Source: Panonychus citri (taxonomy: Eukaryota > Arthropoda > Arachnida > Trombidiformes > Tetranychidae). Taken from it: 64,000 bases of DNA. The notes beneath the pieces were generated by a model. The model had not been told where the DNA came from, ran no database searches, and saw nothing but the letters and a program-made list of their open reading frames with translations. Positions 10,299 through 19,669 of this stretch are shown here, in pieces. Location: the NCBI RefSeq assembly GCF_014898815.1, contig NW_026515440.1:19927-83926 (forward strand), written 5' to 3'. Each line of letters begins with the position of its first letter. Positions within the stretch are counted from its first letter, which is position 1. The position numbers and the translations under genes are program-made.

Positions 10299-10303
10299 AA
10301 CTG
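10299..10303. repeat. Target-site duplication, right copy (AACTG)
   Basis: Matches 1111-1115. Joining 1115 to 10304 restores an open frame across the empty site, which independently supports the ends of the element. Confidence 0.93.
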
Positions 10304-10419
10304 TTCTCACACTTGAAGATTTTATTCAAATCTTTCCTGACTTTAAACTTTGTAAAGATAATTATACTGTTCCTGTTAAATCATTCAAACCACTGAAAAA
10401 GATCACATTGAAGTGTTAA
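10304..10419 (+). pseudogene. Right half of an unrecognised gene unit split by the LTR element
   Basis: In frame with about 1054-1115 across the insertion site. The joined frame reads through a segment with SINPQ and LEDFIQ, closely like SINQ...LENFI at about 11.80 kb and LLEDFIQ at about 11.40 kb. The frame ends at a stop near 10419. The family is not recognised. The helix-like pattern suggests a coiled coil. The LTR insertion breaks the frame, so this copy cannot make its product. Confidence 0.5.
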
Positions 10420-10803
10420 ATCTTTATCTAAAACTTCAGTGAAACCATCAAGATATTGGAACAATAATGAAAGTGAAATTGAAGCATCTTTCTTTAATCA
10501 AATTGCTGAACTATCTTGTTAAGCTGGCTCTTTTTATTATAACCAGAAATAATAACTTCATAATTTATTCTACTCCTGTCTCACCACCAATTAATATTCG
10601 TTACATAGTTCTTTCTGGTGTTTTTTGAGAATTCAATCTTATAAAAATCTATAACTCTGATCCAAGAGACCTTCTACCTCCAGGTAGTTATTCTTCTGAA
10701 TCATCATCAAGCTAACTTGAACAGTTATCACCTTGTTCATCAATTTCGTCAATATTATCAAACTTTACAACTTGTAGTACAACAACTGTAGAGTCAACAT
10801 ATT

Positions 10804-11014
10804 CATTACTAAACTCTGAAAGTGAATCTGAAAGTGAACCGGGATTTATTCCTATACGTTGGACTGAAGCTGATTTTCAAGGTTACAGAGAAGCATTATC
10901 TGAATCTACTGCATCTGGAAGATCATCAACTTCATTATTACTTTGGTCTTACCACCCTCCTCGTGAAACCTCTCCTGTTACATCGACAATTTCCAGTTGG
11001 TCTGAACTAAATTA
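10804..11014 (+). pseudogene. Ser/acid-rich coding remnant, unrecognised
   Basis: A frame rich in Ser, Glu and Thr, containing RWTEADFQGY and later LLLWSYHPP, ends at a TAA near 11014. It has no clear start, and the upstream 400 bases contain stops in this frame. It probably belongs to the same decaying gene cluster as the units on either side. No domain was recognised. Confidence 0.35.
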
Positions 11015-11049
11015 ATCAATCACCAATTCGTCTAATCCATCACCTGCAC

Positions 11050-11477
11050 CAACATTTGATTGAGGTATGTCTCTCGTAAGTTCGAAAATTTTGACCACAA
11101 GGCAGGATGTAACTGTTCACGTTTAGCCTTAGCTTTAGAAGTCGTAAACAGAGAGACTAAATGGAGAAATGATATGCTATAAAAAAATTAATTATGGAGT
11201 TTTACATTCACATCGTACAGCGAGAAATCTACTGGTAACTGAAAGAAAATTACTTGCTACATAGAGAAAAACCAATGCTGAACTAAGATTGAGATTGGCT
11301 CCACAAGCAGTAATTATCAAAGAATACAAAGACCATAGAGAAAAGTTTGCTCCATCTTACCAAACTATTGAGAATCTCTTCAAATATATTTCATTGTTGG
11401 AAGATTTCATTCAAACAAATACAGCTCCTTTTTATGTCGATATGGAACGTCTTACCAAGAAAAGAAAACTCGATTAA
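11050..11477 (+). pseudogene. Tandem paralog unit 1 of an unrecognised family, frameshifted
   Basis: Contains CNCSRLALALEVVNRE near 11108-11155, which matches SRLALALEVVHRK in the next unit (about 11575-11615). After frame changes it ends as ...YISLLEDFIQTNT... and a basic tail TKKRK before the stop at 11477. The shared blocks, in the same order and about 450 bases apart, show a tandem duplication. Stops and frame changes show decay, unless unrecognised introns separate the blocks. The function is unknown. Confidence 0.45.
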
Positions 11478-11504
11478 TACTAATTGATATACATATTTTT
11501 TAAA

Positions 11505-11910
11505 CAGAATGTTGCTTGAAAATGATACAGTTTATTCAACTACTTGTCTTAAATGTCCTGATGAATGTCAATATTCACGATTAGCATTAGCTCTCGAAGT
11601 GGTTCACCGTAAAGTTTCTGAAAAACGCTTTACTTGTTGAACGAAACGCAAAACTTGAGAGACTTTTTCAATTTTTACTGCAAAGAATGATGAGATAAAA
11701 GCAGAAAATAAAGAATTACGAGTTAAAGTCTTTTCTAGAGATGCAACAATTAGAAAGTTGAACCATAATATAGCCAGAGCAGCAGACGTCATTTCAATTA
11801 ATCAAGGGTTATACAATTACATTTCTATCCTAGAAAATTTTATCCACAAAAAAACACGGTCCCCAAGAAATTGTTTGTCAAAAAGAAATGGAAGGTATTC
11901 AAATTATTAA
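11505..11910 (+). pseudogene. Tandem paralog unit 2 of the same unrecognised family, frameshifted
   Basis: Begins after a possible acceptor (tttaaacag). A Cys pattern, CX2CX3C, precedes SRLALALEVV. A long charged helical stretch follows in another frame, with ELRVKVFSRDATIRKLNHN, and then SINQ and the LENFI block shared with the other units. The frame shifts at least once near 11640. The conserved Cys cluster followed by a helix could be a small zinc-binding plus coiled-coil protein. That is inference only. Confidence 0.45.
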
Positions 11911-11931
11911 ACGTATTTAATCAATTTGTAA

Positions 11932-12292
11932 TCATTTGTTATCTGAACAATTGCGAAATTTATCAAAAAACAATGTAACCTTTGGACAATATTCAAGAAA
12001 CATTATACAGTAAAATCTAAATAACGTACTTAAATCCCCTTTTAATTTATTTTCCGTGTAATACCATCCATTAGGGCTATTTCTTTCGATAAAAGTTTCA
12101 ATATGCTGGTGGTCTTCCGAATGAGTCAAAATAGACTGTCAATCCATTTTTCTGAGAAAAAATAGAAACCCAATGACTTCCATCTTTCCATGATTCATCT
12201 AAATTGGCAATGATTTTGAATGGTTTAGGTAACAAGACATAAGGTAAGCGATTTTGTGGGAATACACCATAAAAATCTTTATCCTTTTTCAT
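11932..12292 (-). pseudogene. Adenain-like viral cysteine protease, broken (Polinton/adintovirus type)
   Basis: Two minus-strand pieces in different frames overlap near 12100-12130. The upstream piece (12098-12292) has YGVFPQNRLP, then GSHWV with the candidate catalytic His, then YFDSFGRPP with the acidic position. The downstream piece (11932-12129) has GWYYTE...LK and then FYCIMFLEYC. In the family the catalytic Cys sits in a CGxYC-type motif; here that Cys and its Gly appear to be replaced by Phe and Arg. The frame break and missing nucleophile indicate a dead gene. The packaging ATPase 600 bases upstream on the same strand is the usual partner in these elements. Confidence 0.7.
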
Positions 12293-12304
12293 TTAATGAA
12301 TCAT

Positions 12305-12908
12305 AACTTTTCGGTAAGACTTTACTATACTCCCCTTTCAAATCGTCTTGAAATTTTCTGTGTATAGCTCCCATGATTGTCTACAAATGTGTACAAAATT
12401 ATTTTTTACTAAACCTCGATGGGCGGAGTTATAGACATTCACAGACTCAAAAATCCTTAAAGAGTCTATGGGACGTTTCAACTTCGCGAAAATTAGGATT
12501 AAATGAAAGTGGGAGGAGCTTAGATGATGAAATTTTTTCACATATCAGTTTATAATGAACATCTTATATAGCAACTTTTAGTCGAATTCGATATTATACA
12601 ATATTTAAACAGTAAACATATAGTAAACAATACTTATCCTAGGTCAAAAATAGTCAAAACTGTTATTTGTATATATGTAATGACAGACTACACAGATCAA
12701 CTTGCAATTTGACCAGGATATGTTTCAAGGTCGAAATAATTGTCAAGGTCATTTTTGGTAAAGATCGGTGCAGTTTTATTTTTCGTGACTTTTAACCCAT
12801 AGATGATGCTAGAAATGCTTTAGTTCACACTAATAGCAATTGATGGCAGTCAAGTAATGGTAAACATTCGATACATCCTTTTAGACCCATTTTTATTTGA
12901 CGAATCAA
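12305..12908. other. Gap between protease and ATPase remnants
   Basis: A minus-strand frame at 12338-12541 has a plausible composition but no recognisable domain. It may be further remnant of the viral element. The rest is AT-rich with no supported feature. Confidence 0.35.
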
Positions 12909-13547
12909 TCAAAAATACTTTATATAGAATAAACAGTTATTGGTGAAGTGAGTGAAATATTGGACATTAATCGTATTTCCTCTGTGTATCTGGTTTAAAA
13001 TTTTCAAAAAATATGAATATGGGGCAATCGTTGCATCGTTGAATATCTTGTGAAATAATTTAGTCTTATTTGTATATATTTGATGTCCAAAATTACTTGC
13101 TAAACTTTTATCTCTTGAGTTTTTAAACATGACAATATAATGCGAATTGAATGTTATCTTTCTCATTTCTTTACCTTTAGCAAAAAAGTTTTGAGCAAGT
13201 AAAATTACTGATGAATTACGATGATGACTTCCTTTGGTAAACAAATTTGCAATCAATTGACTGTTTGTTGACTCATTCATTAAATCATCTATAATTATCC
13301 AAGTTGGTTCATTTTTTCCTCCCAATTTACTTATATGATCCTCAGGTAAACCTTGAATGAAATTCACATTTTCCAACTCTGAAAAAACTGCTTGATATTC
13401 TCCATAAAAGTAGTATATTATTTTAGGTGGTTGATTACTTGTTGTTTTAGAAGAATTTATCATTTGTTTGACCCACATTGTTTTTCCACTTCCCGTTGGT
13501 CCTGAAATGACCATCGTAAAGGGATGTTTCAAATAAACGGAATACAT
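12909..13547 (-). CDS. A32/FtsK-HerA-type DNA-packaging ATPase of an endogenous Polinton/adintovirus-like element
   Basis: An open frame of 212 codons with a normal ATG. A Walker A motif GPTGSGKT lies at residues 16-23. A YYFYGEYQ block follows near 45-52, then a Walker B-like WIIIDDLMNE near 84-93, then FTKGSHHRNSSVILLAQNFF near 103-122. This order is typical of the packaging ATPases of Polintons, adintoviruses and related small DNA viruses. No frame damage is visible. The protein would pump viral DNA into capsids, but no capsid gene, polymerase or integrase is seen here, so it is an isolated remnant. Its start faces a dUTPase remnant on the other strand 42 bases away, a compact virus-like spacing. 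Confidence 0.85.
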   Translation of the reverse strand: MYSVYLKHPFTMVISGPTGSGKTMWVKQMINSSKTTSNQPPKIIYYFYGEYQAVFSELENVNFIQGLPEDHISKLGGKNEPTWIIIDDLMNESTNSQLIANLFTKGSHHRNSSVILLAQNFFAKGKEMRKITFNSHYIVMFKNSRDKSLASNFGHQIYTNKTKLFHKIFNDATIAPYSYFLKILNQIHRGNTINVQYFTHFTNNCLFYIKYF

Positions 13548-13589
13548 TTTGTTGTTAATTTATTTATTTTTATCAACTTTATATCGAAG

Positions 13590-13935
13590 ATGATCAAGAT
13601 CAAATCACTTTCAGACAAAGCCATCCCAAGGAGAGATTCATTAAAAGATATTGGTCTCATTCTTCACGCTGCTAAATCATGTATGATAAAACCTCAAGAT
13701 AAAGTTGTCGTTCCTACATATTTACAGATTGAACTACCAACGGGACGAATTACTCAAAGACCTGGATTGTCATATAATCGCTCAATTGCTGTTGGTACCA
13801 GTATCATTGAAAAATGTCAGTGTTGTAATTTTCAACTTTAGTAATGATTATTACCGGATAAATCACGGATCTTGAATTGCTCAAATGATTTGCGAACAGT
13901 TAATTATTCCCGAATCAGTTATTCAATTACGTTAA
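13590..13935 (+). pseudogene. dUTPase remnant
   Basis: From ATG 13590 the frame carries a DIGLILHAA block (motif 1 region), VVVPTYLQIELPTG, then GRITQRPGLS where the PRSG motif 2 should be, and VGTSIIE for motif 3. The frame stops at 13841. The next segment (about 13845-13935) still reads as motif 4, with a stop codon where GDR would have Arg, followed by IAQMICEQLI. The glycine-rich motif 5 is not seen. dUTPases remove dUTP from nucleotide pools and are often carried by DNA viruses. The altered motifs and two stops mean it is inactive. It could be viral or host-derived. Confidence 0.65.
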
Positions 13936-14841
13936 ACTGTGCAAAAGTTCATTGGAACAATAAGAAATTTAACAAATTTCTTTTAAATTGATCACTCTTA
14001 CATTTGAGATGGTACATTATATTCTGATCATATGATGATTCTGATTATTATAAAATTTGTTATAATACTGGTTTACTACTCACTGGTAAGCCACAAATGG
14101 TAAATATGAATTCACTCGACAAAAGAGTGATAAAAAACCATTCTCAACCTCCAGATAACTGTGGTTGCTTGACTTTATCGAATCATCCCATCATAATGGA
14201 AACAATCATCAAACTTGGTGAAGGTAAACCTGGCCAGATTGATAAATTTGTTAGAAAAGTCTAAAAGGCAGTGATGGTCTAAAGGACCTCGAGAATAATA
14301 ACGGAAACTTTACGAAACCCGATCTCCGTAAAATGTATTGGATTGATTGGTTTTTTCAATATTCCATCATTCAACAATCCGTTTGAACCGGCTAAACTTG
14401 GTGACATCTACGGAGTTAAAGTCGATGATGAAATGCAAGCTCGTATTACCGAAGTCGCCGACTATGTCATCACCAAGGTTTTCATTTAATCAATTTCTGT
14501 GTAAGCAAACACATCACTTATTTATCAATTATTATTATAATCTTGATGATGTTACGCTCTAATCATTTATTTTAATCTTTTGCCTCAATTTATCTCTTTT
14601 TGTGATAAGCAACTGTATGTATTATCACATTCATTATAAAATTTAAACTTATTTAATCAATAAAATGCATTTTGGACAAAATTGGCACAAAAAAATAATT
14701 ACATTCTAACTATTTATTTGGTTCATAATGATGATAATATGGGTATTCTAGCCATAGGAAACAATTTTTTACCTTCGAAAAGCATTAAATATTTTAGTAT
14801 GATCTGTTGATGATTAGCCTTATTATGAAAACAATTTTTTT
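13936..14841. other. Gap with unrecognised coding-like remnants
   Basis: A 54-codon frame from ATG 14106 and a second coding-like stretch at about 14300-14488 on the plus strand show sensible codon use. The second contains FFNIPSFNNPFEP and GDIYGVKVDDEMQ. Neither was assigned to a family. They may be more of the viral remnant or a host pseudogene. The end of the interval (about 14570-14841) is AT-rich and includes the untranslated end of the mariner copy that follows. Confidence 0.3.
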
Positions 14842-15475
14842 TTAATTATAAGTAAAGTATTCGCCTCGGGCATCAATACACTTTTGCCAACGAGTGGGCA
14901 ATTCCGTTCCCTCAATTCCGCCCGCATACCATGATGGGGACTTCGAATCAAAAAATCGCTCAACTGTGGTCTTCATCTCATTCAAGGTCGAAAATTTTTG
15001 GCCTCGGGTAAATCTTTTCAAGTTTGAGAACAAAAAATAGTCGCTTGGGGCTAAGTTTTGAGAATACGGAGGATGCGTCAACGTAGTCCAACCCAATTTC
15101 TTTATTTTGTCCATAGTAAGCGCCGCCTTATGAGGTCTTGCATTGTCTTGAGGAAACAATGGAGTTAGCTTATTTGAACGATGACGGGCACGAACCAGTG
15201 AGTCAATTTAGACGAGTTGCGATCGATAAACATCGCCGTTGGCTGTTCTCTATCATTAAGCCAAAAAATCTTTATGATGCCTTGGCCATCCCAATAAACA
15301 CAGGCCATTGCCTTTTTGTCTCTCTGGCTCGATGTTGGCCTTTGACTGACCTCTGACCGGTCACTGGCCCATTCCATTGACTCAGTTCGAGACAAAGGGT
15401 CATAGAGAGGTATCTAAGTTTCATCCATTGTGAAAAGATACTTCATAAATGGTCCTGGCTTAGCGTTGTGCGTTA

Positions 15476-16724
15476 CAGTGTGTTTGGAAAGTCCCTCCGG
15501 ATGTTTGTTGTGGAATTACTCAAAACACAGGGCGCTGTGAACGAAAATTTTATAGAAGTGCTTTATTGCTATGAGTCTAATTTAGACTTCTGTGTTTCCA
15601 CATTTCCGTTTCCGGTTTTTTCAATATTCATAAAAGTTTGGAAAACAGTATTTTTACTTTGTGATAGTGCTATTTCGAAACCATTTGGGTTAAATTAATT
15701 TTGTTCAAGTGTTTTAGTTACTTTGAACTTTTGTCTTTAATTTGCAAAAGGCCCAGACTCTTACTTCCGCTTACTTCTCTTGTTTGTGATAAAAATTCTT
15801 TTTAATATGGAAACTACTCCCTCCATTGAAGTGAAATGCAAAACTTTTGTTATTTTGGAATACCATTCTACCCGAAATGCAGCTGAAGTTATCAGAAGAT
15901 TCAAAGAAGAGTATCCACAGGTAAATGCACCGACTGATAAAACAATCAAAGCTCTATATGAGAAATTTCTTCAAACTAGCTCCATTCACGATAACCAAGC
16001 CGCGAGAACAGGGAGACCAACAGCTGTTCATACAGAGGAAAATATGCAAAAGGTTAAGGAGTTTTTCAGAAGAACAAGTGCTCCATCAATAAGAAAGTGT
16101 GCAGCGAAATTTGGCATTTCTCCGTGGTCGGTCCACAATATTCTTCACAAAGATTTAGAGTTCAAAGCATACAAAATTCAGATGGTTCAGCTGCTTCAAG
16201 ATTTTGAGAAGAGGATGTCCTTCGCTGAACATATGCAAGAAATGATCGTAAATGGGTTGATTGATCCGCATCAAATATGGTTTTCTGATGAATGCCATTT
16301 TTATAAAATCTTTCATAAGAAGCCATTTTGATCAGAGAATAATCGGACTTTGTTTCGCAACAGATGAAGGTGAAGAAATCATGTGGCCACCACGGAGTCC
16401 GGACTTAAATCCATGTGATTTTTCTCTTTGGGGCATGCTTAAAGATAAAATATTAACTTCCAATCCCAAAAGTTTGACGGAGCTCAAAAATAGAATCACT
16501 TATTTATCAAAACAATTAGATCAAGACCTTCTGCTTCGCATATCCAATAACTTTGTAAAGCGACTTGAAATGCTAGTTTCTGTCGAAGGTCAACATTTTG
16601 AAAATGTTGTCTAACCCTAATTTGAACTTCCCTCTTCCTAAATAAATTTGTTTGAAACCTCTAAAAAATTCCGATTCTCCGCAGTTCTCATTCAAACATC
16701 CGGAGGGACTTTCCAAACACACTG
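15476..16724 (+). mobile_element. Nested, internally deleted Tc1/mariner-superfamily element (1249 bp)
   Basis: Perfect 32-bp terminal inverted repeats (15476-15507 and 16693-16724, starting CAGTGTGTTTGG) are flanked by TA on both sides (15474-15475 and 16725-16726). The TA duplication and CAG-type ends fit the Tc1/mariner superfamily. It lies inside the transposase gene of an older mariner and so arrived later. Its own transposase is broken (see 15807-16614), so it could only have moved with help in trans, or it was damaged after insertion. Confidence 0.93.
15807..16614 (+). pseudogene. Transposase of the nested element, central catalytic part deleted
   Basis: From ATG 15807 the protein has an N-terminal helix-turn-helix region (AAEVIRRFKEEYPQVNAPT, then GRPTAVHTEEN). 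A linker leads to IWFSDECHF with the first catalytic Asp near 16290. At about 16320 the frame stops. After a shift the sequence resumes at MWPPRSPDLNPCDFSLWG, with the third catalytic residue, and ends at 16614. The core between, which holds the second Asp, is gone. The WPPRSPDL block is typical of mariner-related transposases common in arthropods. Confidence 0.88.
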
Positions 16725-17159
16725 TACTTACTCAACATCTCCGTTGAACACTTAACCCTTTCTTCCTTATTTGCATCGGATAAATTATGAGGAACGGCAA
16801 CGGTAGTTAGCTTTTTTAGGCCTAAATGGTCCTTAACAACCTTATGAATGGTACTATATCCAACCTTAAACTGTCCTGATAATTCACGCAAGGAAGTTTT
16901 TCTATCGCCTTTGATGGCCTTCAATACAGAGTGTCCCAAAGACGGAATATCAATTTGTTGAGCGGCTCCAGGTTTTAGCCTATCACTCAAGTCGGTCCGT
17001 CCAAGTTTGAATTTTTGAAACCACCATTTTATACTACTAGCACTAGGTGATCGACCACCATAAAGTTTGTCCATTTCCTCTTTACATTTCGCTATAGTTG
17101 AACCGTTTAAAAAATAATTTCTAATCACCGCTCTCATTTCTTGGTCGGCCATCTTGACC

Positions 17160-17743
17160 TTTTTTGAATAACTTTTGACCTATAAATGACCTCAACCTAA
17201 AACTGGTATGGGTTATGTATTGGCATATGGAGAAGAAGTTAAAAGAAGAAGAATTAACAATTAAGGTCACAATTAACTAATATAGATGCACTATTAATAC
17301 ATTAATATATTAAATATAGTTTATTCCTTTAGCATTCAATAGAAAAAGGCATTGTCCGGTCACGAACTTTGTTCGTAAACAAAATCATCAATTACATTGA
17401 CGTCTTGACCTCGTGTGAAAATTAAATTCGCACTAACAATTAAATCTAGGGTCAAAAGCAATTTAAATTACTTGAAATTGGGCCAAACTGTCAAGATAAA
17501 TAATAACTTGAGGTCAAAAATAAATTCTCATGGATAAATAGGAATTTCGTTAGGTCACTCGGGCAATGTTCAATTTGGGTATAAATAGCGAAGGGCAATG
17601 TTCAAAGTGAATAAGATGTGAGAATGGGTCGAAACAGGCGAGAAAAGAAAAAACATACGGGAGGGAAAAATTTTAGATTAATTTTAAAGTTAGAGAGAGA
17701 GAGAGTTAGAGAAATCTCTAAGAAAGAAATTTAAAATTATTAA
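17160..17743 (+). other. Intergenic stretch with a candidate promoter
   Basis: AT-rich. A 13-base string GGGCAATGTTCAA occurs twice (about 17561 and 17594) on either side of TATAAATA at 17580-17587. A GA run lies near 17692-17705. A short ATG frame of 36 codons near 17624 is probably not coding, though it could be a first exon for the serine-rich frame downstream. No other feature was seen. Confidence 0.35.
17580..17587 (+). promoter_or_regulatory. Candidate TATA box
   Basis: TATAAATA, about 165 bases before the serine-rich frame, flanked by two copies of GGGCAATGTTCAA. It is a good match to the consensus, but in such AT-rich DNA it could be chance. Confidence 0.35.
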
Positions 17744-18640
17744 AATTTAGTTGTTTCCCTCCCCCAACTCGATCTTGATGATCTCCCTGTTCCCCAAGTT
17801 CCCCGAGTTGATCCATATGGGCTCATAGTTGAGCCCATTTCACCACCATCATCGAAGCCGATCGTCCCTGACGATTTTGATCATCTTTTCGATGATCAAA
17901 ATTGTGAAGAGGCTCGAAATCGTGTGGATTTCGAGACTTCGTCAAGTGATTTGGACGAGATTCTCATCCAACAGGATGAGAATCAAAAATTGTTAACCTC
18001 GTCATCATCATCATCAAAAAACATTTTATCATCATCATCTAAATCATTACCATCATCATTATCTCCATCATCTAAATCATCTTCATCTTATTCACCTTCA
18101 TCATTTTCCTAATCTTTATCTTCTTCTCCATCATCAAATTCACCATCTTCAATTTCATCTTGTTCATCTTCGTCGTTTTCATCAACTTCATCTTTTTCTC
18201 CATCATCAGAATCGGCATCATTATCGTTTTCATCATCACAATCATCACCACCGTCTTCTCTATCATCGCAATCATCAACATCAGAATTATCTTCATCTTT
18301 TTCTTCATCTTCATCTCCATCTAAATCATCATCACCATCAGAGTCGTCTTCATCTTTTTCTTCCTCACAATCATCACCATCAAGATCAATAACAAGATCA
18401 CAAACAAGATCATCGCCATCAAAATCTCCATCTAAATCTCCATCTAAATCACCACTACCATCAGAATCAAAATCATCTTTTTGCTCATTTTCATCTTCAT
18501 CTAAATCATCTTCTTCTTCATCACAATCATCACCATAAATTGATGAAGATGAAATTTTAAATTTAAAAATTCATCTGCTTGAGGCCAGAAAATTCATTGA
18601 AAATTTTGTCGACAAAATCGAAAGAAAGATTAAACTTTAA
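17744..18640 (+). pseudogene. Serine-rich protein frame with two in-frame TAA codons
   Basis: One frame runs from after a stop at 17741-17743 to TAA 18638-18640. Only TAA 18110-18112 and TAA 18536-18538 interrupt it. It begins with a Pro/Asp-rich segment (LPQLDLDDLPVPQVPRVDPY) and an acidic part. A roughly 170-codon Ser-rich tract with a repeated SPSK unit follows. It ends in a helical, charged tail (LEARKFIENFVDKIERKIKL) lying after both stops. No in-frame ATG precedes it, but TTTAG at 17746-17750 could be a splice acceptor. Stop-free flanks on both sides of each TAA suggest a recently disabled gene. Chance openness of TCATCA repeats is the alternative for the central part only. Confidence 0.45.
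18001..18537. repeat. TCATCA/TCATCT low-complexity tract
   Basis: About 540 bases of degenerate trinucleotide repeat (TCA, TCT, CCA units), coding for Ser, Pro and Lys in the frame described above. The reverse strand also appears open for this trivial reason and is not a gene. Confidence 0.85.
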
Positions 18641-18680
18641 TAAAAGTTTTTATTTCTTTTGAACTTTTATTCGGGTTCTG

Positions 18681-18772
18681 GTTCTCTTTTTTTTTCTCTT
18701 TCTTTTCTCTTTCTTTTCTCTTTCTTTTTATTTTCTCTTTCTCTTTCTCATTCTCTTTCTTTTTCTCTTTCT
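18681..18772. repeat. CTTT/TCTTT pyrimidine microsatellite
   Basis: Almost pure pyrimidine run of CTTTT and CTTTC units, following the end of the serine-rich frame. Confidence 0.85.
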
Positions 18773-18799
18773 GTGCCAGAGCCTCCATTTTTTAACTAC

Positions 18800-19340
18800 T
18801 CAGAATAATGAAAGGACCAACGACAGCCAAACATTTCCTGCTCGATACATAAAATTTTGCGCAGTATTAAAGAAATTGTGTTGTGAACCATAGTAGACAA
18901 CAACAATAGTGAAAAAAGACCAATATGTAAAAATGAACAAATTACGAATTTTTATTTGACGATTAAATGAATCACGCCAATTGCTGAATTTTTGTAGCTC
19001 GAAAATAAAAGTTGGTAAGATGAGCGTTAATGGTTGGAGGTGGAGCCTATAGCTATCCAACACACTTATCCCTGTGTTTGTGCAAATTAGGTTAGGTTAG
19101 GTCTTCATTAAAAGGGTCAAAATCGACAGAGGAAGGACCGGATGGCCTGAGACAATCAAACGGGCGCACAATTAACCCAAAATCCAGCTTAATTTTAACA
19201 CTTTGAACTAATGGAAACCGACGATAAGTTTGTTGAATAACCATTGGTTCGACCGCCAAGCATTAACGCTCATCTTACCTAAAAGTTTTCTGACCTTGTG
19301 ATGATTTCACTAGAATATTTTATGACAAATATTATTCAAT
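18800..19340 (-). pseudogene. Gustatory-receptor fragment split by a MITE
   Basis: The minus-strand frame at 18800-19013 contains FELQKFSNWRDSFNRQI and VVYYGSQHNFFN. These match FELQKLNNWMDSFNHQI and LIYSGSQYTFNN in the intact receptor gene at 20613-22040. Upstream homology resumes past the inserted element at about 19288 (a K-V-R-K stretch versus KVQK in the intact gene) and fades by about 19340. Only this one membrane-segment region remains, so it is a truncated, dead tandem copy. Confidence 0.8.
19014..19279. mobile_element. MITE (266 bp) with imperfect 33-bp ends and 8-bp target duplication
   Basis: The ends (19014-19046 and about 19247-19279) are inverted repeats starting GGTAAGATGAGCGTTAATG. 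The first 19 bases match perfectly, and the next 14 match with a few differences. The insert is flanked by TAAAAGTT at 19006-19013 and 19280-19287. Removing it rejoins receptor-like coding sequence. An 8-bp duplication fits hAT, P or Merlin type elements. There is no coding capacity. It contains a run of GGTTA units (near 19090). Confidence 0.88.
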
Positions 19341-19669
19341 GGAGTTCCCATGTTAACTTATTCCGGATTTTTTATTTTTATCTTTGATAAGTTTTGTTTT
19401 CAAGAATCCAAATGCTCAAGAAACTATTACTTTGATTAAAAAACGGTTCAAACTCGTGTTTATATTTTGGATTAGTTGATAAATTATCAAATCTGACAAT
19501 TCGAGCTTTAAATTTAAGAGCTCGAAAAGATTTCTGTCCATTAACGAGAGTTGAGCAAGGGAGATAAATTAACAATATTGGTTATCAAACCTTGCATGTT
19601 TTCAATCACTCAAGCAATTAACTTTCAATTACATTTTCTGCAAATTAATATAACTTTGTTTAATTATTA
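19341..19669. other. Gap, nothing supported
   Basis: AT-rich interval between the receptor fragment and the fold-back element. A short minus-strand open frame (19378-19575) has no recognisable domain or splice context and was not called. Confidence 0.5.

Larger units (their letters stand above)
14842..17152 (-). mobile_element. Dead mariner (DD34D) element, split by another transposon
   Basis: The N-terminal half (16725-17152) has paired helix-turn-helix regions and begins MADQEMRAVIRNYFLNG. The C-terminal half (14842-15475) has FTMDET with the first catalytic Asp, QDNARPH with the second, and LAPSDYFLF with the third. Thirty-four residues separate the last two, as in mariner. The Trp after DET is a TAG stop (15414-15416), and there is a frameshift near 15160. 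A separate element sits between the halves at 15476-16724. Terminal inverted repeats were not found by eye, so the outer limits given are those of the coding region only. Confidence 0.88.

Noticed and set aside
18072..18320. Minus-strand Met/Lys-rich open frame
   Set aside because: Product of the TCATCA repeat read backwards.
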